Source: CAYURR01 sp964446745 (GTDB taxonomy: Bacteria > Bacillota > Clostridia > Lachnospirales > WQUN01). Taken from it: a stretch of DNA of 11,495 bases. A program made the translations under genes and the position numbers. Where the stretch lies: positions 1-11,495 of the forward strand of contig CAYURR010000095.1 in NCBI GenBank assembly GCA_964446745.1, given 5' to 3'. The notes beneath the pieces were generated by a model. The model searched no databases and was not told the DNA's origin. It saw only the letters and a list, made by a program, of their open reading frames with translations. This document shows, piece by piece, positions 5,752-11,495 of this stretch. The stretch's first letter is position 1, and every line of letters begins with the position of its first letter.

Positions 5752-7374
5752 ATGAAAAACAAATATCTACTTGCTCACAGAAAAAGCCTCTACTTGCTGG
5801 CGTTTCTGTTTATCGTAAATATAGTATTACAAACATTGGCACCCCAAATACTCGGCCGATTTATTGACATCACCGAAAACGGTGGGTTGTTTCAGGCGGT
5901 CTTGCTGATGATTGTATTTTATTTTTTGGTCGTACTGTTTCAAACCATCGGGTCTTCGCTAGTGTCCTATCAAACCCAGTCTCTGGGTTGCAAAATAACC
6001 GACGCATTAAGGCGTGATGCAATGGCTCATTTTTTGGATCTGGGCATGGAGCAACACAATAGGCTGCGCTCCGGCGATATCATGACACGTCTGGATGAGG
6101 ACACGCAAGGCTTTTTCAATTACTGGCACATTATCATCTTTAAACTTGGTTCGAGCGGTCTTTTACTGCTCTGCGTGTTGACCGTGCTGATGCTTAGAAA
6201 TGGGCTGATGTCCGCTGTCCTGTTGGTCGTCAGCGTTCTTACTATACTCGGCTTCAAATGGATTCAAGATCGCGGCGTGGCAAAATACGTTCGCAAATCA
6301 AAGGCCTCTGCCGAGTTCAACGGGATAATGAAGGAGATGATCGACAACGCAGTCGAGATACGCGCGTATAACGCAACCTCGTATGCGGAATCGGAACTAA
6401 AAAAAGCGATGCGTAAACGGTTTCGAGAGAGCTTTCCCGCGAGCCTGATGTACGGCAACCTTTGGAGCGCGTCTACGCTCATGCAAGCCGCAGTACAGAT
6501 ATCCGCACTCGGCTTTGGGGTGTACCTGTGGGATGCGGGTCTCGTTTCGGCTGGTACGGTTTTTATGATCTACACCTACACGGATATGATTATCGGCCCG
6601 CTTCAAGACTTTAGAAACCACATGGGCAGTCTCCAGGACGCACGTGCCGGTATTCTGCGTATGCAGGAATTAATGGATACACCTATCGCGGTGACAGGCG
6701 GCACAAATAAGCTTGTCAGCGATAACGTTGACTTAGAAATATCGGGGCTTTCGTTTGCCTACGACGAGCACAGAGAGGTGCTACACAACATCAGCCTCAG
6801 GCTCGAGCCCGGGCAGAAGCTCGGTATTATGGGAGAAACAGGTTGCGGTAAGACTACACTGGTGGGACTCGTCGCGAGGTTGTATGAATACACCGATGGC
6901 AGAATTACATTGAACGGAATGGACATACGGGAGCTGGACCACGAAAGCCTGCGTGAAAATGTGGCATATTGCCCGCAAAACGTTCAGTTACTGCATGGAA
7001 CTATCCGCGACAATATTACGCTGTTTGACGAGCGGTTTTCCGATGGGGATGTATGGGATGCGATAGATGCGTTGAACCTAAGAGACTGGCTTTCAAAATA
7101 TCCTGAGGGCTTGGACACGGTGTTCGAGATGGGCGAGCATAATCTTTCGGCAGGAGAGGCGCAGTTGATCACGCTCGTGCGTGTGGCCTTACGAAAACCG
7201 AGGCTCGTGCTATTGGATGAGATAACGTCGCGTTTGGATGGAGATACCGAGCGTCGGATTCTTTCGGCGATAGAGGCACTATGTCGTGACAAAACTGTAT
7301 TGGCGATATCTCATAAAACATCAGCCGTTGCGTGGATGGACAACGTTTTGCATATGAAAGAAGGGTTAATATGA
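5752..7374 (+). CDS. ABC exporter half-transporter, consensus-site subunit
   Basis: The 540-residue type IV ABC exporter subunit has a transmembrane domain (about 1-310) with hydrophobic segments near 13-32, 48-72, 128-148, 150-168, 245-262 and 267-283. The nucleotide-binding domain (about 325-540) has A-loop Tyr337, Walker A GETGCGKTT (361-369), Q-loop Gln409, Walker B LVLLDE with catalytic Glu490, and H-loop His521. The signature is degenerate: LSAGE (465-469) instead of LSGGQ. With the next gene it should form a heterodimer like BmrCD, LmrCD or TM287/288, which extrude drugs or lipids. In such pairs its Walker motifs work with the partner's intact LSGGQ. I use ATG 5752-5754 with GAAAGGA upstream; the in-frame GTG at 5677 lies before the terminator and has no ribosome binding site. 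The stop overlaps the next start (ATGA). Confidence 0.9.
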   Translation: MKNKYLLAHRKSLYLLAFLFIVNIVLQTLAPQILGRFIDITENGGLFQAVLLMIVFYFLVVLFQTIGSSLVSYQTQSLGCKITDALRRDAMAHFLDLGMEQHNRLRSGDIMTRLDEDTQGFFNYWHIIIFKLGSSGLLLLCVLTVLMLRNGLMSAVLLVVSVLTILGFKWIQDRGVAKYVRKSKASAEFNGIMKEMIDNAVEIRAYNATSYAESELKKAMRKRFRESFPASLMYGNLWSASTLMQAAVQISALGFGVYLWDAGLVSAGTVFMIYTYTDMIIGPLQDFRNHMGSLQDARAGILRMQELMDTPIAVTGGTNKLVSDNVDLEISGLSFAYDEHREVLHNISLRLEPGQKLGIMGETGCGKTTLVGLVARLYEYTDGRITLNGMDIRELDHESLRENVAYCPQNVQLLHGTIRDNITLFDERFSDGDVWDAIDALNLRDWLSKYPEGLDTVFEMGEHNLSAGEAQLITLVRVALRKPRLVLLDEITSRLDGDTERRILSAIEALCRDKTVLAISHKTSAVAWMDNVLHMKEGLI

Positions 7375-9143
7375 AAACAAATTCAAAATCAGCGGCTTAT
7401 CTGCGCTTTTTCATGGATACGCTCAGATACAAGCCGCTGCTGACAATAATAAATGTAATATGTAACGCAGGGATATTTAGTTATTCCGCGGCGATTGCAT
7501 ATTTGGTACGCCAGATATTAAATCAACTGCAAAGCGGTGCACGTGGTAGCGTCTTTGCGAGTACTGTTCCATATCTATTTATGATACTTGCGGTTTCTCT
7601 ATCACGCATAGGGTTCATCATGAGTTGTGCGGTACTGGACGGCAAACGTTCGTATTTCTATCAAAATCGCGTGCGCATAAATATCTTGCGCAGAATATAC
7701 AAACGAAACAATATCACAAGCACCGCCGGCAGCTCGGGTCGCATATTTGAGGTGCTCGATGATGACGTGCCGGTCTGTTTGTTCCCACCGGAGCTCTTAA
7801 CCGAGGTCACGGGGCATTTTGTCTATACGATGATTACGATAGGGCTTTTGGTTTTCATAAACTGGCGCGTGACTTTATTCGTGTTTATCCCACTTTCGGT
7901 GGCGATATATGGCGTTCAAAAGCTATCCGACCGCGTGAAGGAAAAACGCAAATCAAACCGCGAAGCCCACGACGATGTAAGCACATTTATCGGTGACGTT
8001 GCGGATTGCGTGCTGTCGATAAAGACCGCAGGTGCTTCGAGCTCCGTGCTCGGACAGTTTGATGAACGGAATAAGCGCCGTAGACATGCGATACTGAGCG
8101 ACGCCCTGTTTAACGTAAAGATAGGGACCGTGCTTAATCTGTCGGTGACGCTCGGTGTGATCATTATGATGTTTGTGGCGTCGCGTTTACTCGTGGGCGA
8201 CAGCTTCAAGATCGGTGATTTCAGTATATTCATAGCCTCGCTCGGAACCCTCGGAGACTGCATAAACCGCATTGTCGAGCTCGTATACGAAAGCAAAAAG
8301 GCCGAGGTATCTTATGAGCGTATACTCGAAGCCGTTGAGTCACAGGATCATAGATGCCTATTGGCCGATCCCGGTATAGCGTTAAAAGGTGAGATAAGCC
8401 TAGAAAAGTCGGCTGTCCAAAGGCAACCTCTTGAAATGTTCGAGGCGCGAAAGCTCACGTTTACGTATGCGGGTGATGGAGGCTTTAGGGATGTGGATAT
8501 GACTGTGCGGCGCGGTGAAGTGGTGGCAATAGCGGGAGGTGTAGGTTCCGGCAAGTCAACACTTTTGAGCGTGTTGTCCGGTGGCATCAAGTCCGAATCA
8601 GGCAAACTACTCTGGAACTCCAAGCCGGTCAATGACACCGGAGCGTTTAATCTACCCCCGAACATGGCCTACTCGTCCCAACGCAGTAGATTCTTTTCCT
8701 CGGATATTTTAACTAACATATGCCTCGGGGATGACATACCGTCTGAGGGAATATCAAGGGCTGTAAACTTGGCAGCACTTGACGAAGCCTTGGGCGAAAT
8801 GCCAAACGGCATGCATACCTTTATCGGTAACAGAGGAGATATGCTGTCCGGCGGTCAGCGGCAGCGTCTCGCACTCACACGTATGCTCGCACGAAACGCG
8901 GAGCTGTATATAGTGGATGACTGCGTGAGCGCTCTCGATGAAGCTACGCAGCAGCGCGTGCGGGATGGTGTGTTAGACCATATTAAAAGTAGCGGTCACG
9001 GGATGATCATAGCTACAAATCTAAAGTCCTTTTTATCGGTCGCCGACAGGATAGTCGTTTTAAAGAAAGGCTACGTAGTAGCCCAGGGGTCTTACCCCGA
9101 GCTCTGCAAAAACTGTGAGGAGTTTATGGCGGTGGTTTCGTAA
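7371..9143 (+). CDS. ABC exporter half-transporter, degenerate-site subunit
   Basis: The 590-residue partner of the preceding subunit has membrane segments near 23-46, 65-85, 147-163, 165-183, 254-272 and 280-300, then a nucleotide-binding domain from about 355. Walker A is GGVGSGKST (389-397), Q-loop Gln437, and the signature is canonical LSGGQ (492-496). Walker B is LYIVDD, with Asp517 replacing the catalytic glutamate, and the H-loop histidine is replaced by Asn550 in IIATN. Its own ATP site should therefore hydrolyse poorly, and its LSGGQ completes the active site of the 5752 subunit. This is the classical asymmetry of heterodimeric exporters. ATG at 7371 overlaps the upstream stop by 4 nt and has AAGGG 5 nt before it; an in-frame GTG at 7332 lies within the previous gene and is unlikely. 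The substrate is unknown. Confidence 0.9.
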   Translation: MKTNSKSAAYLRFFMDTLRYKPLLTIINVICNAGIFSYSAAIAYLVRQILNQLQSGARGSVFASTVPYLFMILAVSLSRIGFIMSCAVLDGKRSYFYQNRVRINILRRIYKRNNITSTAGSSGRIFEVLDDDVPVCLFPPELLTEVTGHFVYTMITIGLLVFINWRVTLFVFIPLSVAIYGVQKLSDRVKEKRKSNREAHDDVSTFIGDVADCVLSIKTAGASSSVLGQFDERNKRRRHAILSDALFNVKIGTVLNLSVTLGVIIMMFVASRLLVGDSFKIGDFSIFIASLGTLGDCINRIVELVYESKKAEVSYERILEAVESQDHRCLLADPGIALKGEISLEKSAVQRQPLEMFEARKLTFTYAGDGGFRDVDMTVRRGEVVAIAGGVGSGKSTLLSVLSGGIKSESGKLLWNSKPVNDTGAFNLPPNMAYSSQRSRFFSSDILTNICLGDDIPSEGISRAVNLAALDEALGEMPNGMHTFIGNRGDMLSGGQRQRLALTRMLARNAELYIVDDCVSALDEATQQRVRDGVLDHIKSSGHGMIIATNLKSFLSVADRIVVLKKGYVVAQGSYPELCKNCEEFMAVVS

Positions 9144-9161
9144 AAGGCAGGGATTTTTAGT

Positions 9162-9224
9162 GATTAACACGGATAACACCATCTATAATGGTTTATCCGT
9201 GTTAATCCGTGGTAACATTTTTTT
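9162..9224 (+). terminator. Long hairpin after the exporter operon
   Basis: A 15-bp perfect inverted repeat joins GATTAACACGGATAA (9162-9176) and TTATCCGTGTTAATC (9193-9207). It continues inward across one bulged C as ACCAT/ATGGT around a 5-nt loop, giving 20 bp in all. Seven T follow at 9218-9224, about 10 nt after the stem. It begins 18 nt after the exporter stop and lies between convergent genes, so it probably ends plus-strand transcription and may work in both directions. The T tract is displaced from the stem, and the right arm runs into a tandem ATCCGTGTTA-ATCCGTGGTA (9195-9214). An intergenic repeat element is therefore an alternative reading. Confidence 0.6.
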
Positions 9225-9470
9225 CTATAACAATCCCCTATTTGATAAGGGTATCCGAAAACCTCTGCATCCTCCGTTACAGGAAGTGGTTATACCTCTT
9301 TTCTTTCCACAGCCGTAACCTTTTGAGATTTTTTCCTGTAACCATTTAGGGAACTTTTCTATGGTATCGACATATTTATCGGTATTGTTTGCCTTGATGC
9401 TGATGTTATAACCGTTATTCAAGGATATGTTGAACCTCCACAGTTCCTTGCTATTACGGAAATACAACAT
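9225..9470 (-). CDS. Small cysteine-containing hypothetical protein
   Basis: This 81-residue frame is convergent to the exporter operon. The N-terminal half (MLYFRNSKELWRFNISL and following) looks like a short beta-rich segment. The C-terminal half reads KFPKWLQEKISKGYGC and continues to CNGGCRGFRIPL, with three cysteines as C-x10-C-x3-C and many glycines, which could bind a metal. I do not recognise the family with confidence, but the compact conserved-looking CNGGCRGFRIPL end argues that it is real. The ATG at 9468-9470 has AGG about 5 nt upstream, a modest ribosome binding site. The stop at 9225-9227 is followed within 20 nt by the long hairpin. No clear promoter was seen. Confidence 0.45.
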   Translation of the reverse strand: MLYFRNSKELWRFNISLNNGYNISIKANNTDKYVDTIEKFPKWLQEKISKGYGCGKKRGITTSCNGGCRGFRIPLSNRGLL

Positions 9471-9502
9471 CTCTACCTACACTTTTGTTCTAAACGAGGG
9501 GG

Positions 9503-9757
9503 ATGATGCATGACAAAAAACACAAGGATATACAATCAATTTTCTGGTTATTCCACGGCTGACTGCACCTGGGAATACTGTTTTGCATTGGGGCGGCAAA
9601 AATCGCAGCTGTCAGCTTGATAAGTGCTGCTGTATGGAAGAGCGTATAGAGGCTACCTTGTGCGAACAAGGCACAGACAGCGATGTATGAACCGCGAAAC
9701 CTCCTTTTTAGAAACATAGTGGACACCCTCGATAATGGCATGGGAAAGCAAATTTAA
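9503..9757 (+). pseudogene. Possible broken small membrane-protein gene
   Basis: After a strong GAGGGGG (9496-9502) an ATG-ATG pair (9503, 9506) opens a frame of about 84 codons. It starts MHDKKHKDIQSIFWLFHG, meets TGA (9560-9562), continues LHLGILFCIGAAKIAAVSL as a credible membrane segment, and meets TAG (9647-9649). It then runs as LPCANKAQTAMYEPR and NLLFRNIVDTLDNGMGKQI to TAA at 9755-9757. The charged start, hydrophobic middle and polar end resemble one decayed protein. Alternatively the ribosome binding site serves the ATG at 9510, giving a 36-residue frame (9510-9620, MTKNTRIYNQFSGYST and onward). I recognise neither. Otherwise this 400-nt stretch before the next promoter holds nothing I can name. 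Confidence 0.28.
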
Positions 9758-9782
9758 CCTTTTCATACTTGGCAGAAAACAG

Positions 9783-9811
9783 TCGACTTTATTCCGAAGA
9801 TGTCGTATAAT
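9783..9811 (+). promoter_or_regulatory. Promoter of the HTH-LuxR operon
   Basis: TCGACT (9783-9788), a 17-bp spacer and consensus TATAAT (9806-9811) form a good sigma-A promoter on the plus strand. Transcription should start near 9818, about 59 nt before the first start codon. Confidence 0.65.
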
Positions 9812-9822
9812 AGTTGCAGTAT

Positions 9823-9842
9823 TTATGTATATGATTACATAA
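9823..9842. promoter_or_regulatory. Palindromic candidate operator
   Basis: TTATGTA (9823-9829) and TACATAA (9836-9842) are perfect 7-bp inverted arms around 6 bp, a 20-bp dyad placed just after the predicted transcription start. The position suits a repressor site, possibly for autoregulation by the small HTH protein or the LuxR-type regulator behind it. Confidence 0.35.
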
Positions 9843-9876
9843 TTTTTTAATGCCTATATAGATTGAGGTTGATTGC

Positions 9877-10071
9877 ATGGACATCATGACGGTAAAAGAA
9901 GCCGCTGAAAAATGGGGGCTTACCACGAGACGAGTGACTGAGATTATTCGTAGCGGAAGGATAGCCGGCGTATATAAAATCGGAGCGGCATGGGTTATGC
10001 CCGCCAACACGGATAAGCCGCCTGACGAGAGGCTCAAGAGTAAAAAGGATGTGAACACGATTGAGCATTGA
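9877..10071 (+). CDS. Excisionase/MerR-like helix-turn-helix protein
   Basis: This 64-residue protein is almost entirely a winged helix-turn-helix of the HTH_17/excisionase type. MTVKEAAEKWGLTTRRVTEI (4-23) gives the first helix, turn and recognition helix. IRSGRIAGVYKIGAAWVMP is the beta-wing with its conserved tryptophan. A polar tail of about 15 residues follows. Such proteins bind DNA as small regulators or recombination-directionality factors in mobile elements; no integrase is in the window, so a regulatory role is more likely. The ATG has GAGG 8-9 nt upstream and a promoter and palindrome before that. Its end overlaps the next gene's TTG start by 11 nt, which suggests translational coupling and a joint function. 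Confidence 0.8.
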   Translation: MDIMTVKEAAEKWGLTTRRVTEIIRSGRIAGVYKIGAAWVMPANTDKPPDERLKSKKDVNTIEH

Positions 10072-11495
10072 AACTATACCGGTATCTTCCAGCACAAATG
10101 TACATACAACAACGAAGCGGCGTGAATGGTGGGGCTGGTTTGGTTCTGTGATGTGGTTGTCCATTATGATGTACGGTTACGAAATATTTACCCTTCAAAG
10201 CTTGGTTCAAGGTGAAACATCAAGTAATTATCCTTTGTTTTTTATGATTACATTTGCTATTGCAATAATTGTGTTTGGACTATATTTTGGAAGAGACCCC
10301 AACGGACTTTCTCGCATCGCATTTTACACAACACCTGTCGCCATTATGATAACAGCGGTATTCGCTCTGCTTCCATCCCCGCTCTGCTCGGTTTTGTATT
10401 TGATTTCACCCATATTCATGGCTCCCGCGCTTGCACGTCGGGTGTTCGGTGTACTCCATACAGCGGATACAGGTAACCGGCTTACAAGCTATATATCCGC
10501 TGTCGCAGTCAGCGGCATTTGCTATTTCGTTTGGTTGACTATTGAACTGCCAAAAGAAATTGCGTTTCTTATCCCCTCAATTTTAGCTATTCCCGCTTGG
10601 CTTGGGATACGCCGCACTATAATGCTAAATGATTCTGCGACCGCAGGCGTATTCAAGCTCTCTAAACGCTTGTTATTAGTGTTTGTAGGTGTAATTATTT
10701 TATTGTTTTGGCTCGGCGCTATGAACGCGATTATTTATACAAGTATCCTCGCCACAGGAATTGTAACATTGGATAGCCTGATAATCATGTTTAGCTGTAT
10801 CCTTCCAGCGGTCGGTGTTCTGTTGTTTGCAAAAATCAGCGATAAAGGTTATGAGAGGGCAGGGCTTATCAATGGAATGATGATATTTATCTCTGGGATA
10901 CTGATTGCATTGTTGTCCAGTAGCAATCAAGCGCCATGGCTGATTCCATTGATGTTTACGAGTGGCTTAGGCGGTTTATACTTTGAATTTTTTATACTAA
11001 CAATTCCGATTTATTTCCTTGCCAACTCAAAATGCCCCGTTTTTATAGCATCCCTTGGCATGGTTGTTTACCTCACCTATACTGCTTTGTTGTGGAAAAT
11101 TGACGTTTGGCTTCCTGAGTCTTTACGAACGATTGGCGCACCTGTGCTTTTCTCTGTGGCATTCTCAACTATCGGATTTGTTGTGTTGGTATCCTTTTTG
11201 TTCGAACGCCACCGAGAGAAAACACTGGCCGCTGCACTGTTCGCCTTATTGCATAGCGAGCATATCGGCGTGAGCACCCATATGCTTTCCACTGATGAAA
11301 CGCTCCCACCCCCACCAGTCGAGACAGAAACGTCGGACGCGTTGGAGCTGCCAAGCGTGATGGACGAATTGTTCACGCCGGAGGAAAAGGAAATCGCCAT
11401 GCTACTGATAGAGGGAGAAACACAGCGCGATATTTCACGTAAGCTCCACTTAAACGCCGCCGAAGTTACTTTACTAGTAAACGCCATCCGAAATA
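10061..11495 (+). CDS. Membrane-bound LuxR-type regulator, partial at window end
   Basis: The frame is open from a TTG at 10061-10063 to the window edge (478 codons, no stop). TTG is chosen because an in-frame TGA precedes it at 10052-10054, AAGGA lies 11 nt upstream, and the next possible start would cut into the first membrane segment. Residues 1-23 are cytoplasmic. About twelve hydrophobic segments follow to about residue 380, for example SVMWLSIMMYGYEIFTL, MITFAIAIIVFGLYF, LLLVFVGVIILLFWL and FSVAFSTIGFVVLVSFLF, in a transporter-like (MFS-like) layout. A proline-rich linker (TLPPPPVETE) leads to a LuxR/GerE-type HTH beginning FTPEEKEIAMLLIEGETQRD (from about residue 438), with ISRKLHLNAAEV as the recognition region. 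It likely senses a ligand in the membrane and controls nearby genes. The last residues of the HTH are missing. Confidence 0.85.
   Translation, partial: MSIETIPVSSSTNVHTTTKRREWWGWFGSVMWLSIMMYGYEIFTLQSLVQGETSSNYPLFFMITFAIAIIVFGLYFGRDPNGLSRIAFYTTPVAIMITAVFALLPSPLCSVLYLISPIFMAPALARRVFGVLHTADTGNRLTSYISAVAVSGICYFVWLTIELPKEIAFLIPSILAIPAWLGIRRTIMLNDSATAGVFKLSKRLLLVFVGVIILLFWLGAMNAIIYTSILATGIVTLDSLIIMFSCILPAVGVLLFAKISDKGYERAGLINGMMIFISGILIALLSSSNQAPWLIPLMFTSGLGGLYFEFFILTIPIYFLANSKCPVFIASLGMVVYLTYTALLWKIDVWLPESLRTIGAPVLFSVAFSTIGFVVLVSFLFERHREKTLAAALFALLHSEHIGVSTHMLSTDETLPPPPVETETSDALELPSVMDELFTPEEKEIAMLLIEGETQRDISRKLHLNAAEVTLLVNAIRN

Noticed and set aside
9115..9318. Plus-strand 67-codon frame starting inside the exporter gene
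   Set aside because: It crosses the exporter stop and the long hairpin and lies opposite the cysteine-containing ORF. There is no start signal.
11055..11487. Frames on both strands within the LuxR-type gene
   Set aside because: The frame continuous from 10061 to the window end encodes membrane segments and an HTH; the others are shadows of it.
1..11495. CRISPR array, tRNA, integrase or insertion sequence
   Set aside because: No regularly spaced repeats, tRNA-like folds, transposase or integrase motifs, or paired terminal inverted repeats were seen.

Overview
The window looks like a chromosomal or integrated accessory region of a low-to-moderate G+C Gram-positive anaerobe, probably a clostridial Firmicute. 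The reasons are strong AGGAGG-type ribosome binding sites, GTG/TTG starts, a BcrA-type ABC/two-component cluster, heterodimeric ABC exporters and a membrane LuxR-type regulator. This is inferred from gene style only; no taxonomic marker is present. No tRNA, rRNA, CRISPR array or transposase was seen.

Left part (about 1-5414, all minus strand). A broken aminoglycoside-phosphotransferase-like gene (249-929) lies behind its own promoter, an 18-codon leader peptide and three mutually exclusive hairpin arms that can hide its ribosome binding site. Upstream of it is a tightly packed set transcribed in the order response regulator (4734-5414), ABC ATPase (3739-4662), ABC-2 permease (2955-3746), single-membrane-segment histidine kinase (2042-2935) and SPL-family radical SAM protein (1117-2031). 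The first four resemble drug- or peptide-sensing and export modules of the Bcr/lantibiotic-immunity type. A second promoter, preceded by CTTTAGAA direct repeats, lies between the regulator and the ABC genes and is a natural target for the regulator.

Middle (5415-9224, plus strand). A strong promoter diverges from the response-regulator promoter, and their -35 boxes overlap. It drives a leader of about 260 nt ending in a textbook intrinsic terminator, for which mutually exclusive antiterminator and anti-antiterminator pairings can be drawn. Two half-size ABC exporters follow (5752-7374 and 7371-9143, overlapping by 4 nt). Their ATPase motifs are complementary in the way expected of an asymmetric heterodimer: one consensus site and one degenerate site. 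The operon ends at a long hairpin.

Right part (9225-11495). There is a small cysteine-containing ORF on the minus strand, a degenerate 84-codon frame with two stops, and then a promoter with a palindrome in its leader. These precede a 64-residue excisionase/MerR-like HTH protein that is translationally coupled to a large regulator with about 12 membrane segments and a C-terminal LuxR-like HTH, cut by the window end.

The common theme is antibiotic sensing and efflux with layered control: a two-component system, ribosome-responsive leaders and a membrane-bound regulator. The most interesting material is in the non-coding leaders at 930-1052 and 5487-5751.
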